A DNA stretch of 50,991 nt from an uncultured Verrucomicrobiae bacterium (GTDB lineage Bacteria > Verrucomicrobiota > Verrucomicrobiia > Limisphaerales > UBA1100). Below, piece after piece: positions 29,761 through 37,789 of this stretch. Made by a program: the position numbers and the translations under genes. The stretch is from positions 1 through 50,991 of the forward strand of contig CALKBX010000016.1 in assembly GCA_937775205.1 (NCBI GenBank), written 5' to 3'. The notes under the pieces are model-generated. The model had not been told where the DNA came from. It did not search any database and saw only the letters and a list, made by a program, of their open reading frames with translations. How positions within the stretch are numbered: the stretch's first letter is position 1; each line of letters opens with the position of its first letter.

Positions 29761-31176
29761 TTACTTTGAAACTCGGCACATCTGCACCGAATCGGCGATC
29801 TCTTCCACCGCGCTGCGGGAACTGACGACCACTACGGTGTCGCCCTTTTCCAATAAATTTTTGGCGACCAATTCCTGCAACGCTTGCTCCACCACTTCGA
29901 CGGCATCGCCCTCGTCCCACGGCAACACCACCGGACGCACCCCGCGATGCAACGCGAGGGAGCGCGCCACTTCATCATTGAGGCACAACGCCAAAATCGG
30001 CGCGCGCCGCGGGCGCATCCATGCCACCTCGGGCACGAGCCGACCGACGCGGGTGAAAACCACAATCGCCTGCGCATCCAAATCATCAGCCATATTCACG
30101 GCGGCTTTGGCGAGCTTTTGCCGGTCATTCGTGAGGGTGGCCAATTCATGAAAGCGCGCAGCGGGTTCGCGTTCCATCCTGCGCGCGATGCGATCCATTG
30201 CTTTCACACAGCGATTGGGGAACTTGCCCACGGAAGTTTCGCCACTGAGCATTATAGCGTCGGCTTGTTCGAAAACGGCATTGGCCACATCGGTAACTTC
30301 CGCGCGCGTGGGCATCGGTTCCTGGCACATACTCTCGAGCATGTGCGTGGCGACGATGACGGGTTTGCCAACGGCTTGGCAGGCGCGCACGATTTCGCGC
30401 TGCAAAATGGGGAGGTCTTCAAAGGGACATTCCACGCCGAGATCGCCGCGCGCTACCATGATGGCATCGGCCTGCGCGATGATGGCGTCGATGTGTTGCA
30501 CGGCGTGTTGATCCTCGACTTTGGCGATGACCTTCGGCGGGCGCGGATGAGCGGCCACCAGTTCCTGCAACAACGCCACATCAGCGGCAGCGCGCACGAA
30601 GGAGAGCGCGAAGTAATCGACATCCAATTCCAATCCCACGGCGACATCGGCGCGGTCTTTTTCCGTGAGCGCGGGGAGATTCACTTTGGTGCCGGGAAGA
30701 TTGATGTGGCGGCGACTGCCGAGTTCGCCGCCCACTTTCACTTCGCACTCGGCCACGGTGTCGGTAAGGCGCAGCACGCGCATTCGGATGAGGCCGCTGT
30801 CGACGAGGATGGTCGTGCCCTCTTCGATGTCATTGAGAAAATCCGGATAATTAACGCTCACGCAACGCTCACCTTCGGCGCTGGGATCCACGGTGAAATC
30901 GAATCGATCGCCTTTTTTCAATTGCACCGGCGCAGGTAAATCACCGGTGCGAATGGCCGGCCCCTGCAAATCCATCACGATGCCCGGCATGCATCCGCGC
31001 GCAGCGGCGGCGGCGCGGATGTGGCCCGTCACGGCGCGCGCCCAGTCGTGCTTGGCGTGCGACATGTTGAGGCGAAACACATTCGCGCCCGCATCGAGCA
31101 GCGCGCCAATGGTCTCTTCGGTCTGTGTTACCGGCCCCAGCGTGGCCAAAATTCGAGTCTGCCGCGTACCTTGCAT
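29761..31176 (-). CDS. pyk: Pyruvate kinase
   Basis: Catalyses the last ATP-forming step of glycolysis, phosphoenolpyruvate to pyruvate. 471 residues, the usual bacterial length. Conserved elements: TRILATLGP at the start, FRLNMSHAKHD, the substrate-site lysine in PKVIAKVEDQHAVQHID, the metal-binding MVARGDLGVE, and VIVATHMLESM plus AVFEQADAIMLSGETSVGKFP. The C-terminal allosteric domain (AIVVFTRVGRLVPEVAWMRP) is present. It is convergent with nuoN and divergent from the ferredoxin gene. Confidence 0.96.
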   Translation of the reverse strand: MQGTRQTRILATLGPVTQTEETIGALLDAGANVFRLNMSHAKHDWARAVTGHIRAAAAARGCMPGIVMDLQGPAIRTGDLPAPVQLKKGDRFDFTVDPSAEGERCVSVNYPDFLNDIEEGTTILVDSGLIRMRVLRLTDTVAECEVKVGGELGSRRHINLPGTKVNLPALTEKDRADVAVGLELDVDYFALSFVRAAADVALLQELVAAHPRPPKVIAKVEDQHAVQHIDAIIAQADAIMVARGDLGVECPFEDLPILQREIVRACQAVGKPVIVATHMLESMCQEPMPTRAEVTDVANAVFEQADAIMLSGETSVGKFPNRCVKAMDRIARRMEREPAARFHELATLTNDRQKLAKAAVNMADDLDAQAIVVFTRVGRLVPEVAWMRPRRAPILALCLNDEVARSLALHRGVRPVVLPWDEGDAVEVVEQALQELVAKNLLEKGDTVVVVSSRSAVEEIADSVQMCRVSK

Positions 31177-31251
31177 CGGCGGAGGTTAGGGGCGGAGCCT
31201 GTCATTAGGCGAGATTTTTTGGAAATCCAACGCTCAAGCCACCGTATCTGC

Positions 31252-31280
31252 TTGATTTGGCGGTGGTTAGGGCGTAGCTT
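31252..31280 (+). promoter_or_regulatory. Possible promoter of the ferredoxin gene
   Basis: TTGATT (31252-31257), 17 bases, TAGCTT (31275-31280), start expected near 31287, 16 bases before the ATG. Confidence 0.45.
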
Positions 31281-31302
31281 CCGCGCGGACAAAATTTGGA
31301 TT

Positions 31303-31542
31303 ATGGCTGAAAAAGAAAACAAATACGAAGACAACGCCGCGGGAAAATTTTACTGCGACGAGGAATGCATCGACTGCGATCTGTGTCGCGAGACGGCACC
31401 GGAGAATTTCAAGCGCAATGAAGACGGCGGCTATTCATTCGTCTATAAGCAACCCGAGAACGATGAGGAAGAAGCCCTTTGCGTGGAAGCAATGGAAGGC
31501 TGCCCCGTGGAAGCCATCGGCAGCGACGGCGCGGGCGACTAA
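31303..31542 (+). CDS. Small single-cluster ferredoxin
   Basis: A 79-residue acidic electron carrier. The cysteine pattern CIDCDLC (CxxCxxC) near residues 20-26 and a distal CP in MEGCPVEAI fit one [4Fe-4S] (or [3Fe-4S]) cluster of the bacterial monocluster ferredoxin type. Additional cysteines occur at residue 17 (YCDEEC) and in EALCVEAM, so a second site cannot be fully excluded. The ATG at 31303 fits the family; the frame is open upstream only by chance over pyk. Its partner is unknown. It is monocistronic, with its own promoter and a terminator. Confidence 0.88.
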   Translation: MAEKENKYEDNAAGKFYCDEECIDCDLCRETAPENFKRNEDGGYSFVYKQPENDEEEALCVEAMEGCPVEAIGSDGAGD

Positions 31543-31571
31543 GGCGACCGACGGAGTTCATCGAGTTTTGC

Positions 31572-31595
31572 AGCCCGCGCAAGCGGGCTTTTTTT
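31572..31595. terminator. Terminator between ferredoxin and cinA
   Basis: AGCCCGC (31572-31578) pairs with GCGGGCT (31583-31589), followed by a run of seven Ts. It serves the ferredoxin gene and, with a weaker tail, possibly the convergent cinA. Confidence 0.85.
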
Positions 31596-31599
31596 GTGA

Positions 31600-32835
31600 T
31601 TACGGTAATTGCGCCAACCGTAAAAGATTCATCGCCCGTTGCACCACCAACTGCTTGAACGTCTCGCGATCGGTGGCGATGCGGGCGCTCACCACCTCCG
31701 TGTCCTCGGGCGTGGCGCAGGCGATGAAGACGGTGCCGATGGGTTTCTCCGCTGTGCCGCCTTCGGGGCCGGCGATGCCGGTGGTGGCAAGAGCATAATC
31801 CGCCCCGTGCTTGGCGCGCGCGCCTTCGGCCATTTGGCGGGCAATCGCCTCGCTTACCGCGCCGTGTTCGGCGAGCGTTTCGGATAGCACGCCGAGGGTG
31901 TTTTGCTTGGCTTCGTTGCTGTACGTGCAATGGCCCGCGAGGAAAACAGCCGATGCGCCGGGCACATTGGTAAGGCGGTGAGCCATTAACCCGCCGGTGC
32001 ACGACTCGGCCACGGCGAGAGTTTGACCGCTCACGGTGAGTTGGCGGATGAGAATTTCTTCCAACTGCTCGTCATCCACGCCGTAGATTTGTGGGCCGAG
32101 TTTTTCGCGCACGACGGCTTCGGCTTGGGCGATGCTGTCGGCCGCGCCTTCCCCGCTTGCGGTGAGGCGGACATCGACTTCGCCCGCGCGAGCGCAGTAG
32201 CCGATTTCTAATCCGACGGCAATCCATTCAGCCAACGCAGGCGCGATGCTTTGTTCCACGGTGGTTTCTCCGATGCCGATGGTTTTGAGCGTGCGGATGG
32301 TGACGGGATTTTCCGGTGGTAATTTTTCGGCAAGCAAAGGCGCGACCGCTTGCGTGAACATGGGCCGCAACTCACGCGGCGGGCCGGGCAGTAAAATCAG
32401 CCAACCGCGCGGCGTAGGCAGCGCGAGGCCGGGCGCGGTGCCGTGATCATTGCGCAGCACGGTGGCGCCCACGGGCACTTGGGCCTGGACGAACACGGGT
32501 TCGGGCATCGGTCGGTTGCGGTTTGCAAAATGCGCGGTGATGCGGTCGCGGGTTTCGGCGTGTTCTTCGAGCGACAGATCAAGAAGTTCAGCAATGAGTT
32601 GGCGGGTGAGGTCATCACTGGTGGGGCCGAGGCCGCCGGTGATGAGGACAAGCTCGGCGCGGGCGATGGCTTCGCGGGCGGCGGCTTGAATAGCTTCGCC
32701 GGAGTCGGGCACGGTTTGCTGATGGGCGAGAGTGTAACCGGCGCGCGCGAGTTGTTGGGCGAGCCAATGATGATGGGTGTTGAGAACACGCCCGAAGAGG
32801 AGTTCGCTGCCGGTGTTGATGAGTTCCACGCGCAC
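31600..32835 (-). CDS. cinA: CinA-family protein (competence/damage-inducible, NMN amidohydrolase domain)
   Basis: 411 residues. The N-terminal MoaB-like domain (VELINTGSELLFGRVLNTH, LVLITGGLGPTSDDLTRQ, LLPGPPRELRPMF) is associated with ADP-ribose pyrophosphatase activity. The C-terminal CinA domain (VAESCTGGLMAHRLTNVPGAS, ATTGIAGPEGGTAEKPIGTVFIA) is the PncC-type nicotinamide mononucleotide deamidase. Together they recycle pyridine nucleotide breakdown products. The GTG at 32835 is chosen because it gives the family-typical start (M)RVELINTGSE; the frame is open to 33063 across fur but that part has no similarity. Confidence 0.9.
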   Translation of the reverse strand: MRVELINTGSELLFGRVLNTHHHWLAQQLARAGYTLAHQQTVPDSGEAIQAAAREAIARAELVLITGGLGPTSDDLTRQLIAELLDLSLEEHAETRDRITAHFANRNRPMPEPVFVQAQVPVGATVLRNDHGTAPGLALPTPRGWLILLPGPPRELRPMFTQAVAPLLAEKLPPENPVTIRTLKTIGIGETTVEQSIAPALAEWIAVGLEIGYCARAGEVDVRLTASGEGAADSIAQAEAVVREKLGPQIYGVDDEQLEEILIRQLTVSGQTLAVAESCTGGLMAHRLTNVPGASAVFLAGHCTYSNEAKQNTLGVLSETLAEHGAVSEAIARQMAEGARAKHGADYALATTGIAGPEGGTAEKPIGTVFIACATPEDTEVVSARIATDRETFKQLVVQRAMNLLRLAQLP

Positions 32836-32890
32836 GGACGGAGATTGCCACGCCGATGCATAACGCGCAATCTCTGGGGCATTGCGGGCA

Positions 32891-32919
32891 TTGACTTGCC
32901 GTCGCGTTTTTTTTACACT
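32891..32919 (+). promoter_or_regulatory. Strong sigma-70 promoter of fur
   Basis: TTGACT (32891-32896), a 17-base spacer, TACACT (32914-32919). The expected start lies six to seven bases on, at or next to the A of the fur ATG (32926), implying a leaderless or nearly leaderless transcript. Confidence 0.65.
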
Positions 32920-32925
32920 GACCCC

Positions 32926-33399
32926 ATGCCCACACCGGACAGAACGGCGGCGAAGGAAAAGTTTATGGCTTTTCTGGAGCAGAAAAATCTGCGTATCACC
33001 ACGCAGCGCCGGGCGATTGTGGACACGGTGTTCGGTACGGACCAGCATTTCACCGCCGAGCAATTGCTGGAATGGGCCCGCGAACGCGATGCAAGCGTGA
33101 GCCGCGCCACGGTGTATCGCACGCTACCACTGCTCACCGAGAGCGGCCTCGTGCACGAGATGGATTTCGGCAAGGATTACAAAATTTACGATCCCAACTA
33201 CGCGGATCACCCGAACCACAACCACATCATTTGCGACGATTGCGACAAGATTGTGGAGTTCGAAAGCGAAAAGCTCAATGAACTGGAAAATGAGATTTCC
33301 CACAAGCTGGGTTTCTCCGTGAAAACGCAGCAATTGCGAATCAACGCCTCCTGCGAGGAAATGAAAAAACTGGGTGCCTGCAAAAACAAAGACCATTAA
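32926..33399 (+). CDS. fur: Fur-family metal-responsive transcriptional regulator
   Basis: A 157-residue winged-helix repressor. The DNA-binding domain spans residues 10-85 with recognition helix SRATVYRTLPLL. The dimerisation domain has the Fur signature HNHIICDDCDKIVEF, with zinc ligands Cys103 and Cys106, and a second cysteine pair, Cys143 and Cys152, near the C-terminus. The HxH motif and surrounding residues fit Fur best; Zur or PerR specificity cannot be excluded from sequence. The ATG at 32926 follows the -10 element by six bases, so the mRNA is probably leaderless. A weak terminator overlaps the end, and the next gene's promoter carries palindromes that could be its operators. Confidence 0.9.
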   Translation: MPTPDRTAAKEKFMAFLEQKNLRITTQRRAIVDTVFGTDQHFTAEQLLEWARERDASVSRATVYRTLPLLTESGLVHEMDFGKDYKIYDPNYADHPNHNHIICDDCDKIVEFESEKLNELENEISHKLGFSVKTQQLRINASCEEMKKLGACKNKDH

Positions 33400-33410
33400 G
33401 GTCTGTTTTT
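33390..33410 (+). terminator. Weak terminator after fur
   Basis: AGACC (33390-33394) pairs with GGTCT (33400-33404) and is followed by GTTTTT. The stem is only five pairs and overlaps the fur stop. Confidence 0.45.
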
Positions 33411-33460
33411 GTGTGATAATTCGCAGAACCCACCCCTTCAAAACTTTTTCCAAAAAACCC

Positions 33461-33489
33461 TTGACGATGAGAACCGGTCTCATTATCTT
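33461..33489 (+). promoter_or_regulatory. Promoter of the porin-FMN-apbE block
   Basis: TTGACG (33461-33466), 17 bases, TATCTT (33484-33489). The start is expected near 33496, about 40 bases before the porin ATG. The spacer is filled by operator 1. Confidence 0.65.
33468..33482. promoter_or_regulatory. Fur-like operator 1 in the promoter spacer
   Basis: TGAGAAC-C-GGTCTCA, a 7-1-7 inverted repeat with six of seven positions symmetric. It resembles TGAGAAT-N-ATTCTCA variants of the Fur box and lies exactly between the -35 and -10, where binding would block RNA polymerase. Confidence 0.55.
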
Positions 33490-33504
33490 CGCCCTCAGCA
33501 AGTC

Positions 33505-33517
33505 GAGACCGAGTCTC
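33505..33517. promoter_or_regulatory. Operator 2, repeat of the same half-sites
   Basis: GAGAC-CGA-GTCTC, perfectly symmetric, centred 36 bases downstream of operator 1. Both sites share GAGA-N5-TCTCATT, which supports a common protein binding both. Confidence 0.5.
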
Positions 33518-33535
33518 ATTTGCAGAAAGAAGACA

Positions 33536-34789
33536 ATGAAGAATGTGCTGAGATTGACCTGCGCCGTGGCTGTTCTGGCTGGCGCGTTGACTGGGTTCGC
33601 CCAGGACGATAAGCGAATCGATGCGCTCGAGAATCAAATCCGCGCGATGCAGCAGCGGATGGATGCGATCAAAGAAGCCGATGCCGCCAATCGCCCTCCC
33701 GAGTGGTTGAACCAGGTTTATGGCAAGGGGTTGACCTTTAATTTTTATGGCGAGGCCAAATACAACATGACGAAGGGGAGCGACGGGAATTATTTTGACC
33801 CGCACCGCTTCGTACTCATTCCTGGCTACAAGCTGAGCGACAACGCTTACTTCAACTCCGAAATCGAGATCGAACACGGCGGCGTGGATGACAAGGACGA
33901 CAGCCGCTTCCGGGGCGAAGTTGAAATCGAGCAGTTTTATTCCGACGTAAAAATCAACGACTGGCTCAACTGGCGTTCGCTCGGCGTGAGCCTCATCCCC
34001 GTCGGCAGCATCAACCTCCATCACGAGCCGGATCAGTTCTATTCCGTGCACCGTCCAATCATGTACAAGTACATCATCCCCTCCACGTGGATGGAAGGCT
34101 CGATGGGATTCTTTGGCGACGTGCCGCAAGTGGAAGGCTTGAGCTGGTTCTTCCTCGTGTCGCAGGGATTATCCAGTGCCAACGGCACCATCAAAGACGG
34201 CTCCAAAGGCGTTCGCGACACGCGCCCCGGCCTCAACGCCAAGGGCGACAACCGGCAGCTCGCCTACACGTTGCGTTTCCAATACGACGGCGCTTCGTCC
34301 GACACCGAATGGCTCAAGGGCCTTTCCGGCAGCGCATCCACTTACTTCGGCAATTATCAGGAAACCACCACCACCGACACCGATGTTTACCTGTGGGATC
34401 TTGAGGCCAAGTATCGCTGGCGCAGCGGGTTTATGAAAAACTTTGAACTCATCGGCGACTACGCCCAATGGCACTTCGCCAGTCCCGACGCCATCGCCGA
34501 TGCCAACGTGGGCGACCGGATGTTTGGCTATCGCCTTGAGCTGGCGTACCATCACGTGCTGGAAGGCGATCAGGAACTCATCCCCTTCTTCCGCTTGGAA
34601 GGCTACGACACCTCCGAAGGCAGCAAAGACAGCAATGACTTTGCTGGAGATACCGGCAGAAGTCACTACCTCACGTACGGCGTTTACTATCAGCTCAACC
34701 GCCACATGGAATTGAAAGCCGCCGTACGGCAATCAATGGATGACGCCGACAACACCGAGTTTTCCATCGGCGTCGGCTACCAGTTTTAG
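33536..34789 (+). CDS. Outer-membrane porin-like beta-barrel protein
   Basis: A 417-residue exported protein. Residues 1-21 are a Sec signal peptide (MKNVLRLTCAVAVLAGALTGFAQ region). A short coiled coil follows (RIDALENQIRAMQQRMDAIKEA, about residues 25-47), as in trimeric porins. The rest alternates polar and aromatic residues in beta-strand pattern (LTFNFYGEAKYNM, FNSEIEIEHGG, YSDVKINDWLNW, ELAYHHVLEG, GVYYQLNRHMELKAAVRQ) and ends in FSIGVGYQF, with the terminal Phe used by the BAM complex. It resembles phosphate-selective or OprO/P-like porins in layout; the substrate is not predictable. It is first of a three-gene block with an FMN-binding protein and ApbE, behind a promoter with Fur-like sites. 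Confidence 0.8.
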   Translation: MKNVLRLTCAVAVLAGALTGFAQDDKRIDALENQIRAMQQRMDAIKEADAANRPPEWLNQVYGKGLTFNFYGEAKYNMTKGSDGNYFDPHRFVLIPGYKLSDNAYFNSEIEIEHGGVDDKDDSRFRGEVEIEQFYSDVKINDWLNWRSLGVSLIPVGSINLHHEPDQFYSVHRPIMYKYIIPSTWMEGSMGFFGDVPQVEGLSWFFLVSQGLSSANGTIKDGSKGVRDTRPGLNAKGDNRQLAYTLRFQYDGASSDTEWLKGLSGSASTYFGNYQETTTTDTDVYLWDLEAKYRWRSGFMKNFELIGDYAQWHFASPDAIADANVGDRMFGYRLELAYHHVLEGDQELIPFFRLEGYDTSEGSKDSNDFAGDTGRSHYLTYGVYYQLNRHMELKAAVRQSMDDADNTEFSIGVGYQF

Positions 34790-34806
34790 GTTCGCGAGGA
34801 ATCAAA

Positions 34807-35394
34807 ATGACCCGAAATACACACCTCACTTGGTTGGCCCTCGCGGTTGTGTTGCTGTGCCCCCTGCCCGCGCAGGCGATGCGCTATCTCACGCCGATGC
34901 AGGCGCAGAAGCTGTGTTTCCCCGAAGCCGACAAGTTTGAATGGCAACAGCGCAAATTCACCGCGGGCGAGGCGGCCCAAATCCAAAAGGCATCCGGCGT
35001 GGTCTTGAAACTCCCCGGCGCTTGGTACGCCCTCGCGATGAAAGACGGCCAAGTGATCGGCGCGGTGATTGTCGATTGCGTCAAAGGCAAACACGAAGCT
35101 ATAGACTTCGTGGTGGCACTGGACACTGCGGGCAAAGTGCGCTGCATTGAAATTCTTGAATACCGCGAAAGCATCGGCGATGAAGTGCGGCGCGCCGGTT
35201 GGCGCAAACAATTTCAAGCCAAAGACAGCCGCTCCAAAATCAAACTCCATGACGACATCGCAAACATCACCGGCGCCACCATCTCGTGCCGCAACGTCAC
35301 CGAAGGCGTGCGGCGCGTATGCCACACTTGGCAGCTGGTGCTGCGCCCTGCTCTGGTGTCTGCTAAGCGGCTGCCAAAGCTGGCCGCCCGCTAA
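34807..35394 (+). CDS. Exported FMN-binding domain protein (ApbE target)
   Basis: A 195-residue protein with an N-terminal signal peptide (residues 1-24, ending PAQA). The C-terminal half is an NqrC/RnfG-like FMN-binding domain. The flavinylation motif is DDIANITGATIS; Thr158 in TGAT is the predicted residue that ApbE links to FMN by a phosphodiester bond. Upstream, GAWYALAMKDGQVIGAVIVDC is a typical strand pair of the domain. A covalent periplasmic flavin would carry single electrons to or from an unknown partner; there is no haem motif. It starts 17 bases after the porin stop and overlaps apbE by about 150 bases. The last 30 residues (from RVCHTWQ) look irregular and coincide with the overlap, so the true C-terminus may be shorter. 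Confidence 0.83.
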   Translation: MTRNTHLTWLALAVVLLCPLPAQAMRYLTPMQAQKLCFPEADKFEWQQRKFTAGEAAQIQKASGVVLKLPGAWYALAMKDGQVIGAVIVDCVKGKHEAIDFVVALDTAGKVRCIEILEYRESIGDEVRRAGWRKQFQAKDSRSKIKLHDDIANITGATISCRNVTEGVRRVCHTWQLVLRPALVSAKRLPKLAAR

Positions 35395-36298
35395 AGCCGT
35401 TGCCCCGGTCACACGCGTTCAGCCGCACCTCGGCACCTTCGTTTCCATCACCGTTTATGGTGAGCCCGCGGAAGTGCAAGCGGCCATCGATGCCGCCTTC
35501 AATGAATTTCGCGCTGTCGATAAACTCCTCAGCATCCATCGCCACGACAGCGCCCTCGCCCGCGCCAATGATAGCGGCGACCTAACCCCCGAACTCGCCG
35601 CCATCATCCAACGCGCCCTCGATGTGGCCAAAGAAACCGATGGCGCGTTTGACCCCACCATCCGCCCGCTCGCCGATCTGTGGGGGTTCATCAAAAAAGA
35701 AGGCTACCGAATGCCCACCGATACTGAATTGCGAATCGTGCTCACCAAAGTGAATTATCGCCATATTGAAATAAAAGGAAATATTTTCATCAAAGGCCCG
35801 CATGATATGACCATCGACCCCGGCGGCTTCGGCAAAGGCTACGCCGTGGACCGCGCCATCGCCGTCCTACAACGTCACGGCATCCAAAATGCAATGGTAA
35901 AAGCCGGTGGCGACCTCCGCGTCATCGGCCTTCCGCCCGGCAAAAAATACTGGATTGTTCGCCTCGAAGACCCCAATAAAAATGGCCAACGCACCCCCGT
36001 AAAATTGCGCTCCGGCGCCATGAGCACCTCGGGCCAATACGAAAATTTTGTGGTGATCGAAGGCCGCCGCTACGGGCATTTACTTGATCCCCGCACCGGC
36101 AAGCCCATCCAAGGTATCGCCGCCTGCACCCTCACTGCCCCCACCTGTTTTGAATCCGACGCCTACGCCACCGCCGCCGCCGTAATGGGCGTGGCGAAAA
36201 GCACGGAGAAATTTGGGGAACGATTTGGAATGCGGTTTGTGTTGATGGATGAAAATGGAAAATTGCGGGCGGTGATGACGAATCGCTTCCCCCGATGA
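35249..36298 (+). CDS. apbE: FAD:protein FMN transferase, lipoprotein form
   Basis: ApbE moves FMN from FAD onto Thr of exported flavoproteins, here most likely its neighbour. Conserved parts: HRHDSALARAND, DGAFDPTIRPLADLWGF, the MTIDPGGFGKGYAVDRA motif, VKAGGDLRVIG, SGQYENF, GRRYGHLLDPRTGKP and the metal-site stretch ESDAYATAAAVMG. A lipobox LLSGCQ after a hydrophobic stretch (CCALLWCLL) predicts anchoring to a membrane. The start is unclear: the ATG at 35249 is the nearest in frame but gives an n-region of about 27 residues and a 146-base overlap with the FMN-protein gene. A more natural start at an ATG near 35321 is one base out of frame, so a missing base is possible. Confidence 0.87.
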   Translation: MTTSQTSPAPPSRAATSPKACGAYATLGSWCCALLWCLLSGCQSWPPAKAVAPVTRVQPHLGTFVSITVYGEPAEVQAAIDAAFNEFRAVDKLLSIHRHDSALARANDSGDLTPELAAIIQRALDVAKETDGAFDPTIRPLADLWGFIKKEGYRMPTDTELRIVLTKVNYRHIEIKGNIFIKGPHDMTIDPGGFGKGYAVDRAIAVLQRHGIQNAMVKAGGDLRVIGLPPGKKYWIVRLEDPNKNGQRTPVKLRSGAMSTSGQYENFVVIEGRRYGHLLDPRTGKPIQGIAACTLTAPTCFESDAYATAAAVMGVAKSTEKFGERFGMRFVLMDENGKLRAVMTNRFPR

Positions 36299-36342
36299 AA
36301 TGGTAGGGACACCGGCCCGAGCTACATCAACCATCAACCTAC

Positions 36343-37761
36343 CTACTCCACCGTCAACTCGCGCTTTATCTCAAATTTTTCAATCCGCTTGCGCAGCGTC
36401 GCTCTTGTGATGCCGAGGAGTTTGGCGGCTTGGACTTGGTTGCCGTTAGTTTCTTTGAGGGCGTTGATGATGAGTTCGCGCTCGACGGCGGGGATGATTT
36501 TTAGGTTCGCATCGGCGCGGGCCCATTGAAAAAGTTTGGTGGAGAGACTGGCGAGGTTGTCATCGCCGGACTGCGGCGCGCCGGGGATGGCCTGAAAAAT
36601 TTCGGGCGGCAAGTCTTCCAGCAAAATGGCGTCGCCTTTGGTCATCACGAGGGCGCGTTGGATGGCGTTTTCCAGTTCGCGAACGTTGCCGGGCCAATCG
36701 TGGGATTTAAGCTGCGCGAGGGCTTCGGGCTGGAGAGTCTTGGGGCGACGCGGGTTGGGGGAATTTTTGGTGAGGAAGTAATCGACAAGTTGCGGGATGT
36801 CGTCCGTGCGATCGCGCAATGCGGGGAGTTGGATGCGGACGACGTTGAGGCGGTAAAATAAATCCTCGCGGAAGTCACGCGCGGCCACTGCTTTTTCGAG
36901 CGGCCGATTGGTGGCAGCGATGATGCGCACATCGGTCTTCACCGATGCGTTGCCGCCCACGCGCTCAAAGGCGCCGCTTTGCAGGACGCGCAGAATTTTC
37001 GTTTGCGTCGGCGCAGTCATATCGCCGATCTCATCAAGAAAAATCGTGCCGCCGTCGCATTGCTCAAACTTGCCGATGCGCTGGGTGTGCGCACCAGTGA
37101 ACGCGCCCTTTTCGTGCCCAAAGAGTTCGCTCTCCAGCAAATGCTCAGGAATCGCGGCGCAGTTAATGGCGAGAAAAAGGCGGTCGCTGCGATGGCTGTG
37201 GCTGTAAATGGCGCGCGCGACAAGTTCTTTGCCCGTGCCGCTTTCGCCGGTGATAAGCGCGGTGGCATCGCTGGCGGCGAGTTGGCCGATGGTTTTGAAA
37301 ACCTCCTGCATTGCGGGGCTTTGGCCGATGATGCCGAGATCGTAATCTTCTTTTTCGAGCAGCGGCTCGTACGACACCACTTCTTTCATCGCGCGCGCGG
37401 CGGCGAGGGCGTTGGCGACGAGTTCCTTGAGCTTGGGCACGTCGAACGGTTTGAGCACGTAATCGTACGCGCCGTGTTTCATTGCGGCGATGGCGGTTTG
37501 GGTGGTGCCAAACGCAGTCATTAAAATCACCGGCGTCTTGGAATCAAACTCGCGCAAACGCTGAAGCGTCTCGATGCCGGTGAGGCCGCCCATTCGGACG
37601 TCCATAATGACGAGGTCCGGGCGCAGTTGCGGAATCAACTCCAGCGCCTCCTCGCCGCTACCGGCGGTGTGCAGCTCCAGACCGGCTTCCTGACCGAAGA
37701 TGCGCTCGAAAGAATAGCGCACGTCCGCTTCGTCGTCGATGAGCAGCAATTTATCCATCAA
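36343..37761 (-). CDS. NtrC-type sigma-54-dependent response regulator
   Basis: 472 residues in three domains. Receiver (1-120): acidic LLIDDEADVR, phosphoacceptor Asp in VIMDVRMGGLTG, and the conserved Lys in YVLKPFD. AAA+ sigma-54 activator (about 140-375): Walker A GESGTGKE, the sigma-54 contact loop ELFGHEKGAFTGAH, Walker B GGTIFLDEIGDM, and ATNRPLEKAV. The C-terminal Fis-type helix-turn-helix is NGNQVQAAKLLGITRATLRKRI. It therefore activates sigma-54 promoters when phosphorylated. No histidine kinase lies beside it, so the partner is elsewhere. It is convergent with apbE and follows cca on the minus strand after a 28-base gap. Start could be either of two adjacent Met codons. Confidence 0.93.
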   Translation of the reverse strand: MMDKLLLIDDEADVRYSFERIFGQEAGLELHTAGSGEEALELIPQLRPDLVIMDVRMGGLTGIETLQRLREFDSKTPVILMTAFGTTQTAIAAMKHGAYDYVLKPFDVPKLKELVANALAAARAMKEVVSYEPLLEKEDYDLGIIGQSPAMQEVFKTIGQLAASDATALITGESGTGKELVARAIYSHSHRSDRLFLAINCAAIPEHLLESELFGHEKGAFTGAHTQRIGKFEQCDGGTIFLDEIGDMTAPTQTKILRVLQSGAFERVGGNASVKTDVRIIAATNRPLEKAVAARDFREDLFYRLNVVRIQLPALRDRTDDIPQLVDYFLTKNSPNPRRPKTLQPEALAQLKSHDWPGNVRELENAIQRALVMTKGDAILLEDLPPEIFQAIPGAPQSGDDNLASLSTKLFQWARADANLKIIPAVERELIINALKETNGNQVQAAKLLGITRATLRKRIEKFEIKRELTVE

Positions 37762-37789
37762 TACGCGCGCAGCATAGCGGTGAGCGGTT

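Noticed and set aside
29884..30939. 351-codon plus-strand frame opposite pyk
   Set aside because: Pyruvate kinase motifs are complete on the other strand and this frame lacks recognisable motifs.
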